A stretch of DNA of 64,000 nucleotides from positions 124,001 through 188,000 of the forward strand of contig NZ_NJIF01000004.1 in NCBI RefSeq assembly GCF_002209555.1, in the 5' to 3' direction. Below the pieces are notes generated by a model. The model was not told where the DNA came from. It worked only from the letters and a program-made list of their open reading frames with translations, and searched no databases. Made by a program: the position numbers and the translations under genes. Positions 42,586 to 50,900 of this stretch are shown here, one piece after another (positions within the stretch are counted from its first letter, which is position 1; each line of letters begins with the position of its first letter). The stretch is from Achromobacter insolitus (GTDB lineage: Bacteria > Pseudomonadota > Gammaproteobacteria > Burkholderiales > Burkholderiaceae_B).

Positions 42586-42705
42586 GGGGGCTGCCCCGCC
42601 TTGGAGCGGTCCGGCGGTGGGCCGGGCCCCCACGCCGCGCAAGCTGCGCTTGCTTGCTGCCCCCCGAGGGGGCTGCCCCGCCTTGGTGCGGTCCTGCGGC
42701 GGGGC
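42586..42705. repeat. GC-rich intergenic repeat, copy C, with internal direct repeats
   Basis: Two direct copies of GGGGGCTGCCCCGCCTTGG followed by a GCGGTCC/GCGG block occur at about 42586-42622 and 42668-42705, separated by 82 bp with a GCGCAAGCTGCGC hairpin in between. It fills the gap between the convergent IclR and thiolase genes. The sequence differs from copies A and B but has the same character. It may serve as a bidirectional terminator, although no clear T-tract follows. Confidence 0.55.
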
Positions 42706-42715
42706 GCCCAAGGCT

Positions 42716-43897
42716 TCAGATGCGCTCGAAGATCGCGGCGATGCCCTGGCCGCCGCCGATGCACATGGTCACCAGCGCATAGCGTCCGCCGACGCGCTGC
42801 AGTTCGTGTAGCGCCTTGACCGTGATGATTGCGCCGGTGGCGCCGATGGGGTGGCCCAGGCCGATGCCGCTGCCGTTGGGGTTCACCTTGGCCGGATCCA
42901 GCTTCAGTTCACGCGACACCGCGCAAGCCTGCGCCGCGAACGCTTCGTTGGCTTCGATGACGTCCAGCTGGTCGACCGTCAGCCCGGCGCGCTTGAGCGC
43001 GGCCTGGGTGGCCGGCACGGGGCCGATACCCATGATCTGCGGATCCACGCCAGCATGGGCATATGCCACCAGCCGCGCCAGCGGCTTGACGCCGCGCTTG
43101 GCCGCCACCGAGGCGTTCATCAGCACCACGGCGCCGGCGCCATCGTTCAGGCCCGACGCGTTGCCCGCCGTGACGGTGCCGTTCTCTTTCTGGAACACCG
43201 GCTTCAAACCGGCCAGGCTATCGGCGGTGACGTCGCGGCGCACGTGCTCATCGGTGTCGAACACCACTTCACCCTTGCGCGACTTCAGGACCACCGGCAC
43301 GATCTGATCGCGGAAGTAGCCCGCGTCGATGGCGGCTGCGGCGCGGCGATGCGATTCCGCCGCCACGGCGTCCTGATCCTGGCGGCTGATACCGAACTTG
43401 GCCGCCACGTTCTCCGCGGTAACACCCATGTGCATGCGGCCGAACGGATCCGACAAGGCGCCGGTCATCATGTCCAGCATGACGCTGTCGCCCATGCGCG
43501 CGCCCCAGCGTTGAGCCGGTGCAATGTACGGCGCGCGGCTCATGCTTTCGGCGCCCGCGCCGACCGCGATTTCAGCATCGCCCAGCATGATGGTCTGCGC
43601 GGCCGAAACGATGGCCTGCAGGCCGGAACCGCAAAGACGGTTGACGTTGAAAGCGGGCGTTTCCTTGGCGATGCCGGCATTCATGGCGGCCACGCGCGAC
43701 AGGTACATGTCGCGGGGTTCGGTATTGATGACGTGGCCCACGGCGACGTGGCCGACCTCATCGCCCTTGACGGCTGCGCGCTCCAGTGCGGCCTTGATGA
43801 CGGTAGCGCCCAGGTCGCACGGCGGCACGTCTTTCAGCGCGCCCCCGAAATCGCCGATGGCGGTGCGGACGGCAGAAGCGACGATGACTTCATTCAT
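42716..43897 (-). CDS. acetyl-CoA acyltransferase (thiolase)
   Basis: The 393-residue thiolase has the nucleophilic cysteine in NVNRLCGSGLQAIVSAAQ near residue 89, the conserved ASGLNDGAGAVVLMNASVA near 245 and the C-terminal GIGLGHPIGATGAIITV with the second His near 350. The second catalytic cysteine lies in MCIGGGQGIAAIF near 380. It would cleave a 3-ketoacyl-CoA to acetyl-CoA and a shortened acyl-CoA, or condense two acetyl-CoA. It is the last gene of a Bug-hydratase-thiolase run and lies 43 bp from the hydratase. No 3-hydroxyacyl-CoA dehydrogenase is seen beside it. Confidence 0.92.
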   Translation of the reverse strand: MNEVIVASAVRTAIGDFGGALKDVPPCDLGATVIKAALERAAVKGDEVGHVAVGHVINTEPRDMYLSRVAAMNAGIAKETPAFNVNRLCGSGLQAIVSAAQTIMLGDAEIAVGAGAESMSRAPYIAPAQRWGARMGDSVMLDMMTGALSDPFGRMHMGVTAENVAAKFGISRQDQDAVAAESHRRAAAAIDAGYFRDQIVPVVLKSRKGEVVFDTDEHVRRDVTADSLAGLKPVFQKENGTVTAGNASGLNDGAGAVVLMNASVAAKRGVKPLARLVAYAHAGVDPQIMGIGPVPATQAALKRAGLTVDQLDVIEANEAFAAQACAVSRELKLDPAKVNPNGSGIGLGHPIGATGAIITVKALHELQRVGGRYALVTMCIGGGQGIAAIFERI

Positions 43898-43940
43898 GGT
43901 GTTTCCTCCTTGTAATGCTTTCCATCATACCGCCGCCCCA

Positions 43941-44738
43941 TCATCCGGGCTTGCGCGCCGCGCGGCGCGCAACGAAATCCTCCACCGCCCGGGCGTGCGC
44001 CGGCGTCTTGTGCGCAAGCGCCTGGTAGGCCGCCGACAGCTCCAGCAGCGAGTCCAGCCGCAGGTGCTGGCTCTCGCGCAAGAGGCGCTTGGTCAGGCGC
44101 ACCGCGTCGGGCGAGTTCTTCGCCATGCGGGCCGCCAGCGCCTGCGCCGTCGGCAGCAGCTCGGCCGCCGGCACCACCCGCGATACCAGGCCCCATTCCG
44201 CCGCCGTGCGGGCGTCGATCGCATCGCCCGTGAAGGACATTTCGGCCGCGCGCGCCATGCCTATCAATCGCGGCAGAAACCAGGCGCCGCCGTCGCCGGG
44301 CACGATGCCCAGCTTGACGAAGCTCTCGGCGAAAGTGGCTTCCTCCGCGGCGATGCGCACGTCGCACATGCAGGCCAGGTCGCAGCCCGCGCCAATCGCG
44401 GGGCCGTTGACCGCCGCGATGGTCGGGACCTCCAGCGCGTGCAGGGCCAGGGGCAGGCGCTGGATACCGTGGCGGTACTCCTGGCGCAGCGCGGCGCTGC
44501 CGACCTCGGGACCGATCTGCCGCTGCATGTCGTTTACGTTGCCGCCCGAGGAAAACACCGGCCCGGCCGCCGTGATCACCAGCACCCGCGCGTCCGGATC
44601 GCGCTCGATGCGGGCGAACGCGGACAGCAGCTCGTCGACCATCGTGCTGCCGGTCAGGGCGTTACGGGTTTTCGGGTCATTCAAGGTCAGGATGACCACC
44701 CCGTCTGCGTTCTGTTGGTATTGCACCAGATCCGTCAT
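43941..44738 (-). CDS. enoyl-CoA hydratase family protein (LysR-side module)
   Basis: The 265-residue crotonase-fold protein shows LTLNDPKTRNALTGSTMVDE near 17, the oxyanion loop AAGPVFSSGGNVNDM near 58 and VNGPAIGAGCDLACMCDVRI near 105. The next segment AESFVKLGIVPGDGGAWFLP near 130 has an acidic pair resembling the hydratase/isomerase site. It lies between the Bug gene (33 bp) and the thiolase (43 bp), fitting a beta-oxidation sequence with the acyl-CoA dehydrogenases on the other side of the divergent promoter. Confidence 0.87.
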   Translation of the reverse strand: MTDLVQYQQNADGVVILTLNDPKTRNALTGSTMVDELLSAFARIERDPDARVLVITAAGPVFSSGGNVNDMQRQIGPEVGSAALRQEYRHGIQRLPLALHALEVPTIAAVNGPAIGAGCDLACMCDVRIAAEEATFAESFVKLGIVPGDGGAWFLPRLIGMARAAEMSFTGDAIDARTAAEWGLVSRVVPAAELLPTAQALAARMAKNSPDAVRLTKRLLRESQHLRLDSLLELSAAYQALAHKTPAHARAVEDFVARRAARKPG

Positions 44739-44771
44739 GGATCCCTCTCCTTTTTCTGATGGACGACCGTG

Positions 44772-45740
44772 CTATTGCTTCGGGATGCCGGCGCGCTGGG
44801 CCGCCTCGTCCCACTTGCGGATTTCTTCACGTTGGAAGGCGCCCAGCTCCTTCGGCCCCACCGGGAACACTTCCCAATTGGTACGCGCCAGGAACTCGGC
44901 GGCATCCGGCGTGCGATAGATGGACACCAGCGTATCGGACAGCGTATCGATGATGGCCGCAGGCGTGCGCGCGGGGGCAAACGCCGCCGTCCAATTCACC
45001 ATGTAGTAGCCGGGAAAGCCGGACTCCTGCAGTGTCGGCGTATCGGGCGCGCTCTTCAAGCGCGTATCGCCGGTGACCGCCAGCAGGCGCATGCGGCCGC
45101 TTTGCACGAAGGGAATCACGGCCCCGTAGTCCGCGAACACGAAGTCGACCTGTCCTCCGGCCAGATCGGTCAGCGCGGGAGCCGCGCCCCGGTAAGGCAC
45201 ATGGTTGGCCTTGATGCCGCCCATGGACAAGAACAATTCGGTGGCGATCTGGTAGGAAGCGCTGCCGCTGCCGAAGTTCAATTCACCCGGACGCTGGCGC
45301 GCCGCGTTCACCAGGTCCGCGACGGTCTTGTATGGGGCGTCGGCCTTCACCGCCAGCGCCATGGCGCCATAGCCCAGGCGCGCCACGGGCGCGAAGTCCT
45401 TGACCGGGTCGTAGGGCAGATGCTTGAACATGGCGGCGTTGGTCGCCACCGGTGAATTGCTGGCCAGCAGCAGCGTGTAGCCATCGGGATCCGCAGCGGC
45501 CACGGCTTGCGCGGCGATGAAGCTGTTGCCGCCCGGCCGGTTCTCCACGGTCACCGCCACGCCCAGCCGCTCCTCCATTTTTTTGGCTACGTACCGCGCA
45601 TTGCTGTCGGTGCCGCTACCAGGCGGGAACGATACGATCAGCCGGATAGGCTTGTCGGGGTAGGCTGCCCGGGCGGCGCCCGCGGGTAGCGCCAGCCAGG
45701 CGGCGCAGGCCAGTGCCAACATGCGCATCAGCTTGTTCAT
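44772..45740 (-). CDS. Bug-type tripartite tricarboxylate transporter binding protein (LysR-side module)
   Basis: The 322-residue precursor has a signal peptide (MNKLMRMLALACAAWLALPA, cleavage near ARA-A) and the Bug motifs YPDKPIRLIVSFPPGSGTDS and VENRPGGNSFIAAQAVAAAD. Its unusual GSGTD instead of GGxTD in the first loop is seen in some members. It is the first gene of the Bug-hydratase-thiolase unit, 82 bp beyond a -10-like TAATAT in the mirror-image promoter with GATAC-N7-GTATC sites, so its expression should track the acyl-CoA dehydrogenase operon opposite. Ligand unknown. Confidence 0.9.
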   Translation of the reverse strand: MNKLMRMLALACAAWLALPAGAARAAYPDKPIRLIVSFPPGSGTDSNARYVAKKMEERLGVAVTVENRPGGNSFIAAQAVAAADPDGYTLLLASNSPVATNAAMFKHLPYDPVKDFAPVARLGYGAMALAVKADAPYKTVADLVNAARQRPGELNFGSGSASYQIATELFLSMGGIKANHVPYRGAAPALTDLAGGQVDFVFADYGAVIPFVQSGRMRLLAVTGDTRLKSAPDTPTLQESGFPGYYMVNWTAAFAPARTPAAIIDTLSDTLVSIYRTPDAAEFLARTNWEVFPVGPKELGAFQREEIRKWDEAAQRAGIPKQ

Positions 45741-45821
45741 GTCTGTCTCCTGTTGTTGTCGTCGCCGGTCGGGTCAGGTTCGGCGCTACAGGCAGCGTAG
45801 GCATGCGGGCTGGTGGCGTCT

Positions 45822-45915
45822 AATATTAATTTTTGAGGTTTTGATACCCGGAGGGTATCGACGCGGCCCTGCCATTCGATACAGAAACCGTATCAAAAAT
45901 CAAAAAAATAATATT
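45822..45915. promoter_or_regulatory. mirror-image divergent promoter with two GATAC-N7-GTATC sites
   Basis: Two 17-bp palindromic sites, GATAC-CCGGAGG-GTATC (45843-45859) and GATAC-AGAAACC-GTATC (45878-45894), sit 35 bp apart, centre to centre. Outside each lies an AT-rich arm; the left arm (45822-45847) and the reverse complement of the right (45890-45915) agree at 21 of 26 positions, each carrying an outward TAATAT. A near copy (GATAC-GGAAGCC-ATATC) precedes the LysR gene at 49395. The match to LysR-type binding sites is inference from symmetry and location. Confidence 0.7.
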
Positions 45916-45991
45916 GGACGGCTTTCAGGGTGGTCCGGGATAGTGAGCTTCGGCGCCTGCGCATGGCGCCGCATCCGCACCGGAGCGCCTC

Positions 45992-47140
45992 ATGATCGAT
46001 ACGCTGGAACTTACCGCCATCCCGCCAGAAGACGAAGCCTTGCGCGTCGAGGTCCGCAGCTTCCTGGCAGAGACTCTGGACGGTCTGGAACCCGACGAGC
46101 GAGCCCGCTCGTGGATGGGCTTTGACGCAGGCTTCAGCCGCCAACTGGCCGAACGCGGCTGGCTGGGGCTGACCCTGCCGCGCGAACATGGCGGCTCGGC
46201 GCGCGGCCACTTCGCGCGTTTCGTCTTGTCGGAAGAATTGCTGGGCGCGGGCGCTCCTGTTTCCGCGCACTGGATCGCCGACAGGCAAAGCGCGCCGCTG
46301 ATCCTGAAGTACGGCACTCCCGCGCAGCAGGCTTGCTACCTGCCGCGCATCTGCCGCGCGCAGGCTTTTTTCTGCATCGGCATGAGCGAACCCGGGTCGG
46401 GATCGGACCTGGCCAGCATCCGGACGCGTGCGCAACGCAGCGCCAGCGGCTGGCTCGTGAATGGCAGCAAGATCTGGACAACCAACGCGCATCGCTCGCA
46501 TTACATGATCGCGCTGGTCCGCACTTCCGGCAGCGCGCAGGACCGGCACCAAGGGCTCTCGCAGCTCATCATCGACCTGTCGCTGCCCGGCGTCACGGTG
46601 CGCCCCATCGAAGACCTGGCGGGCGACGCGCATTTCTCCGAGGTGTTCTTCGACAACGTGGAGCTGGCCGAGGATGCGCTGATCGGCGAGGAAGGCGCCG
46701 GCTGGGCACAGGTCAATGCCGAACTGGCGTTCGAGCGCAGCGGGCCGGAACGCCTGTACTCCAGCATGGCTCTCCTGGAATGCTGGCTGGCACATTGCCG
46801 AGGGCTGGACGACAACGCCAGCAACCGCGAAACGCTGGGGAGCCTGCTTACACAGATGGCGGTATTACGCGCCATGTCCCTGTCGGTCGCGGGCAAGCTG
46901 GCCGCCGGCCGCAGCCCCGCGACCGAGGCCGCCCTCGTGAAGGACCTGGGCACCGAACTCGAGCAGGCCATACCGCGCTTGATCGGCGACGCGCTGGGGC
47001 GCAGGCCGGACCAGCCGGCCCCGCTGCCCCTGTTGCGCACGTTGGCATACCTGGAACAGGTCGCACCCACATTTTCCCTGCGCGGAGGCACCCGCGAGAT
47101 CCTGCGCGGGATCATCGCCCGCGGCCTTGGCTTGCGATAA
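45992..47140 (+). CDS. acyl-CoA dehydrogenase, large subunit of a pair (LysR-side module)
   Basis: The 382-residue flavoprotein starts MIDTLELTAIPPEDEALRVE and contains FFCIGMSEPGSGSDLASIRT and GWLVNGSKIWTTNAHRSHYM (about 125-170), then GDAHFSEVFFDNVELAEDAL near 208 and the C-terminal FSLRGGTREILRGIIARGLG. The residue before the Gly-Thr of the classical catalytic loop is not Glu, as in the paralogue at 36570. It heads the plus-strand operon, about 78 bp beyond the mirror promoter. The stop is 11 bp before its partner. Confidence 0.86.
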   Translation: MIDTLELTAIPPEDEALRVEVRSFLAETLDGLEPDERARSWMGFDAGFSRQLAERGWLGLTLPREHGGSARGHFARFVLSEELLGAGAPVSAHWIADRQSAPLILKYGTPAQQACYLPRICRAQAFFCIGMSEPGSGSDLASIRTRAQRSASGWLVNGSKIWTTNAHRSHYMIALVRTSGSAQDRHQGLSQLIIDLSLPGVTVRPIEDLAGDAHFSEVFFDNVELAEDALIGEEGAGWAQVNAELAFERSGPERLYSSMALLECWLAHCRGLDDNASNRETLGSLLTQMAVLRAMSLSVAGKLAAGRSPATEAALVKDLGTELEQAIPRLIGDALGRRPDQPAPLPLLRTLAYLEQVAPTFSLRGGTREILRGIIARGLGLR

Positions 47141-47151
47141 GGACGACAGAC

Positions 47152-48156
47152 ATGGACAACCTGCTTGGCGACGCCGCCGAACGCCTCTACGCGCAGACCT
47201 GCACCCCCGACCTGATCCGCCTCGCGGAACAAGGGCACGCGCCCGTCGAAGCCTGGCAAGCCTGCGAAGAGGCTGGCTTTGGCGATGCGCTGGTGCCGGC
47301 CGAGCACGGCGGGGCCGGCCTGAGCCTGCCCGAAGCGCTACCCGTCGTACTGGCGGCTGGCCGCCACGCCTGCCCCTACCCCATCGCCGACACCATGCTG
47401 GCGCGCGCCTGGCTTTGCCTCGCGCGACGGCCGCAGACGGCGGGATCCATCGCCATCGCCGCCCATGGCCTGGCCATCCAGGGCGCGCGCATCGGCGGCC
47501 TGAACCTGCCTTGGATCCGTACCGCGGATCACGTGCTGGCCGAGGCCGGCGGCCAGGCATGGCTGCTGCCCACGCGAGCCGCGTGCATCCGGCCCAGCGG
47601 CGTGCACGGCAGCCTCGCGGCCGAAGCATCCTGGGCATTGTCCGACGCTGAACGCATCGAGCACGGCCCGTCGTTGGCCCCGCTGGCGGCCGCCGCCTAC
47701 GCGGGCCTCATTGCCGGCGCCATGGAACGCGTGCTTGCCATGACGCTGGACTACGCCAATCAGCGTTCGCAGTTCGGCAAGCCCATCGGCCGATTCCAGG
47801 CGGTGCAGCAGCAGATCAGCGTGATGGCCGAACAGGCCTGCGCCGCGCGCATGGCGGCGCAGCTGGCGTTCCAGGGTAGCGACGCGCTGCCCGGCCCTTT
47901 GCTGGCGGCGCTAGGCAAGGCCCGCGCCAGCCAGGCAGTGCCGCAAGTTGCCGACATCGCGCACGCCGTGCATGGCGCCATCGGCGTCACGGAGGAATGC
48001 GATTTGCAGCTCTACACACGCCGGTTGCGGGAATGGCGGCTGGCCGGCGGCTCGGAATCGTATTGGCACGAGCGCATAGGCGCCGCTGCCCTCGCCCACG
48101 GCAGCGACGCGTTGACGTACCTGCGCGTGGCCCTTTGCGACAAGGAATCCGCATGA
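47152..48156 (+). CDS. acyl-CoA dehydrogenase, small subunit of a pair (LysR-side module)
   Basis: The 334-residue product has an atypical N-terminus (MDNLLGDAAERLYAQTCTPD) and the fold-defining GFGDALVPAEHGGAGLSLPE near 42, DYANQRSQFGKPIGRFQAVQ near 200 and the C-terminal DIAHAVHGAIGVTEECDLQL near 265, matching the FAD-contact end of acyl-CoA dehydrogenases. It is short and divergent in the middle, as in the small subunit at 35524, so it probably forms a heteromer with the upstream gene. Its stop overlaps the CoA-transferase start by ATGA. Confidence 0.82.
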   Translation: MDNLLGDAAERLYAQTCTPDLIRLAEQGHAPVEAWQACEEAGFGDALVPAEHGGAGLSLPEALPVVLAAGRHACPYPIADTMLARAWLCLARRPQTAGSIAIAAHGLAIQGARIGGLNLPWIRTADHVLAEAGGQAWLLPTRAACIRPSGVHGSLAAEASWALSDAERIEHGPSLAPLAAAAYAGLIAGAMERVLAMTLDYANQRSQFGKPIGRFQAVQQQISVMAEQACAARMAAQLAFQGSDALPGPLLAALGKARASQAVPQVADIAHAVHGAIGVTEECDLQLYTRRLREWRLAGGSESYWHERIGAAALAHGSDALTYLRVALCDKESA

Positions 48157-49364
48157 ACGCGAACCCGCGCGACGATCTCCCGCTGGCCGGCATCCGCGTG
48201 CTCGATCTCAGCCGCGTGCTGGCCGGCCCCTGGTGCACGCAGACGCTGGCCGACCTGGGCGCCGAGGTCTGGAAGATCGAAGCCCCAGGCCAAGGCGATG
48301 ACACCCGCAGCTGGTCTCCACCCGATATCGACGGCGAATCCACCTATTTCCTTTGCGCCAACCGCAGCAAGGAGTCGGTCGCCATCAACCTCAAGCATCC
48401 CGAGGGTCAACGCATCGTGCGCGACCTGGCGCGGCAGGCCGATGTGCTGGTCGAAAATTACCGGTTGGGCGCCCTGGAAGCCTTTGGCCTGGGCTACGAG
48501 GATCTCGCGGCGATCAATCCCGGCCTGATCTATTGCTCCATCACGGGTTATGGACGCAGCGGCCCACGCGCAGCCGAACCGGGCTACGACTTCGTGATCC
48601 AGGCGGAAAGCGGCTTGATGTCCATTACCGGCGAGTCCGACGGCGCGCCGATGAAACTGGGCGTGGCCATTACGGACCTGATCACCGGCATGAATGGCGT
48701 GCAGGCGATTCTTGCCGCGTTGCTGGCCCGCGCGCGCAGCGGCCGCGGGCAACATATCGACCTGGCGCTGCTGGACGGCGCAATCAGCGTGCTGGCCAAC
48801 GTGGGCGCGGGCTACCTGGCCGCCGGGCACAAGCCCCAACGCCTGGGCAACGCTCATCCCACGGTAGTTCCCTACCAGATCTTCGCAACGCGCGACGGCT
48901 CCTTCGCGTTGGCGGTGGGCAACGATGCGCAGTTCTCCCGGCTGTGCGCCTTGCTGAACCGCCCGGAATGGAGCACGCATCCCGATTACGCCACCAGCCG
49001 GGCGCGCGTGCTGAACCGCGCTACCCTCATCCCGCAGCTCGAATCCCTTTTTGCCGCCGAAGACACGGCGCACTGGCTTGCGCGCGTGCGCGCCGCCGGC
49101 ATCCCGGCCGGCGCGGTGCGCAGCGTGGACCAGGCACTGGACGCGCCGGAGCTCGCGGCGCGCGGGATGATCGCCGACACGCCCGACGCAAAACACGGCA
49201 CGGTGCGCCTGCTGCGCTCGCCCCTGCACCTGCGCGGCACGCCGCCACGCGAACCCGCTGCCCCCCCGCGCTTGGGAGAACACACGGATGCCGTGCTGGC
49301 CCGCGCCCTCGCGCTGGACGAAGAAGCGCGCGCGGCATTGCGCAGCCAGGGCGCCATTGCCTGA
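48153..49364 (+). CDS. CaiB/BaiF-type (family III) CoA-transferase
   Basis: The 403-residue protein begins MNANPRDDLPLAGIRVLDLS, then RVLAGPWCTQTLADLGAEVW and KIEAPGQGDDTRSWSP, the family III start with the CoA-binding loop. The catalytic aspartate is expected near AEPGYDFVIQAESGLMSITG (about 148-167). These enzymes move CoA from a donor acyl-CoA (often succinyl-CoA) to an acid, so it would activate the acid for the two dehydrogenases upstream. It corresponds functionally to the ADP-forming synthetase of the other module. It overlaps the upstream gene by 4 bp. Confidence 0.88.
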   Translation: MNANPRDDLPLAGIRVLDLSRVLAGPWCTQTLADLGAEVWKIEAPGQGDDTRSWSPPDIDGESTYFLCANRSKESVAINLKHPEGQRIVRDLARQADVLVENYRLGALEAFGLGYEDLAAINPGLIYCSITGYGRSGPRAAEPGYDFVIQAESGLMSITGESDGAPMKLGVAITDLITGMNGVQAILAALLARARSGRGQHIDLALLDGAISVLANVGAGYLAAGHKPQRLGNAHPTVVPYQIFATRDGSFALAVGNDAQFSRLCALLNRPEWSTHPDYATSRARVLNRATLIPQLESLFAAEDTAHWLARVRAAGIPAGAVRSVDQALDAPELAARGMIADTPDAKHGTVRLLRSPLHLRGTPPREPAAPPRLGEHTDAVLARALALDEEARAALRSQGAIA

Positions 49365-49394
49365 TAGCGAAGGGATAGCACCAATGCCGAAATC

Positions 49395-49411
49395 GATACG
49401 GAAGCCATATC
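49395..49411 (+). promoter_or_regulatory. GATAC-N7-ATATC site upstream of the LysR gene
   Basis: GATAC (49395-49399), GGAAGCC, ATATC (49407-49411) repeats the motif seen twice in the divergent promoter at 45843-45894, with one mismatch in the last arm. It lies 31 bp before the LysR start codon, as expected for autoregulation. The shared motif ties the LysR gene to the acyl-CoA module by sequence rather than position only. Confidence 0.6.
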
Positions 49412-49442
49412 ATCCATGCCAACCGCCATCCGGAGCGCACTC

Positions 49443-50348
49443 ATGGATTTCCGTCATCTTCAGCAGTTCCTGGTCCTGGCCGAGACGCTGAATTTCCATC
49501 GCGCGGCAGAGAAGCTGCATATGTCGCAGCCGCCCCTGTCGGTCTCGATACGCAAGCTCGAAGAGATGGTGGGCGTGCCGCTCTTCCAGCGCGGCCGCCA
49601 GGGCGTCAAGCTCACGGAGGCGGGCCTGGCGGCGCTGGACGAAGCGCGCCGCGCCCTGTTCCACGCCGAGCAGTTCCGGCAGGCGGCGCGGGCGGGCGCT
49701 GCGGGCGAAGGCGGCACCGTGCGCATCGGCTTCGTGGGCTCCGCCACGCACGGCGTGCTGCCGCGCATCCTGCCGGCATTCCGGCAACGCTATCCCGGCG
49801 TCACCGTGGTGCTGCGCGAAGCCACGTCCATACGCATCATGCAGGAGCTCGAAGAAGACACGCTGGAAGTCGGGATCGTCCGCGTGCCGGTGGCGATGGG
49901 ATCGAACGTGCGCCTGGCGCCCTTGACGACCGAGAACTTCGCGCTGGCGGTGCCCAAGTCGCATCCGCTGGCGCGACGCGGCCGCATCCGCCTGGCGGAC
50001 CTGGCGGATGAAGCCTTCATCATGTATACCGCCACCGAGGCCGCCGGCTTGCGCATGGCCGCCATCAATGCCTGCCAGCTTCGCGGCTTCACGCCGCGCA
50101 TCACGCAGGAAGCAGTGCAGGTGCAGACGCTCCTCAGCCTGGTCGAAAGCGGCTTGGGCGTGGCCCTGGTGCCGGCTGGCGGCCGGCGCCATCCCGGCAC
50201 CAGCGTCGTCTACAAGACATTGACCGATTTTCCCGCCGATGCATCGATCGGCATTTCGCTGGCCTGGAATCCCGCGACTGAGCGCAGCGCCACGCGCAAC
50301 CTGCGCGAAATGGCCAGCCAGGCCTTCCGGGACAAGGGCGCGAAATAA
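49443..50348 (+). CDS. LysR-family transcriptional regulator
   Basis: The 301-residue product starts MDFRHLQQFLVLAETLNFHR followed by AAEKLHMSQPPLSVSIRKLE, the LysR winged helix (about 1-60). The effector-binding domain is residues 90-295, with GTVRIGFVGSATHGVLPRIL, the hinge and NACQLRGFTPRITQEAVQVQ near 200. An ATG at 49416 would add nine non-family residues, so I took 49443. It is 78 bp beyond the CoA-transferase stop and has a copy of the GATAC-N7 motif just upstream. It probably controls itself and the divergent catabolic genes. Confidence 0.9.
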   Translation: MDFRHLQQFLVLAETLNFHRAAEKLHMSQPPLSVSIRKLEEMVGVPLFQRGRQGVKLTEAGLAALDEARRALFHAEQFRQAARAGAAGEGGTVRIGFVGSATHGVLPRILPAFRQRYPGVTVVLREATSIRIMQELEEDTLEVGIVRVPVAMGSNVRLAPLTTENFALAVPKSHPLARRGRIRLADLADEAFIMYTATEAAGLRMAAINACQLRGFTPRITQEAVQVQTLLSLVESGLGVALVPAGGRRHPGTSVVYKTLTDFPADASIGISLAWNPATERSATRNLREMASQAFRDKGAK

Positions 50349-50429
50349 GCGCGGCGCTTGCGGCAACACGGCCGCCAGGCTTAGGATGGTGCATGGGTTT
50401 TATCCTCACCAGCGATACGGGAGCGCATC

Positions 50430-50870
50430 GTGAAGACAGTTGCTGAGATTCTCAGGGAAAAAGCCAATCAATCCGTCGTGACGGTTTCACCTGACGCGTC
50501 GGTATTCGAAGCCGTCAGGATCATGGCGGAACGCAGCATAGGCGCCGTGGTGGTGGTGCAAGGCGACGAAGTGCTGGGCATGCTGACCGAGCGCGACTAC
50601 GCCCGTAAGATCGTCCTGCAGGACCGCTCTTCGCGCACGACGAAGGTCCGCGACATCATGACCGACTCCGTCTATTACGTCGGCCGCTCGGACACCCGCG
50701 AACACTGTATGGCAATGATGACGGAACGCCACTTCCGTCATCTGCCTGTCATCGAGGACGGCAAGCTGATCGGCCTGCTTTCCATCGGCGACCTGGTCAA
50801 GGACGTCATGAGCGAACAGAAGTTCATCATCCACGAACTCGAGCGCTACATCACCGGCGAACGCGGCTGA
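50430..50870 (+). CDS. CBS-domain pair protein
   Basis: The 146-residue product is two tandem CBS domains with nothing else: VTVSPDASVFEAVRIMAERS, VVVQGDEVLGMLTERDYARK (first) and DIMTDSVYYVGRSDTREHCM, RHLPVIEDGKLIGLLSIGDL (second). Such proteins bind adenosine nucleotides and act as energy sensors or regulatory subunits. The start is GTG at 50430 with GGGAG 7 nt upstream. There is no enzyme or channel domain, and its partner is unknown. It converges on the TauE/SafE gene. Confidence 0.9.
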   Translation: MKTVAEILREKANQSVVTVSPDASVFEAVRIMAERSIGAVVVVQGDEVLGMLTERDYARKIVLQDRSSRTTKVRDIMTDSVYYVGRSDTREHCMAMMTERHFRHLPVIEDGKLIGLLSIGDLVKDVMSEQKFIIHELERYITGERG

Positions 50871-50900
50871 CGCCGCATCCTCTGCACGGAAGGCTCGCGG

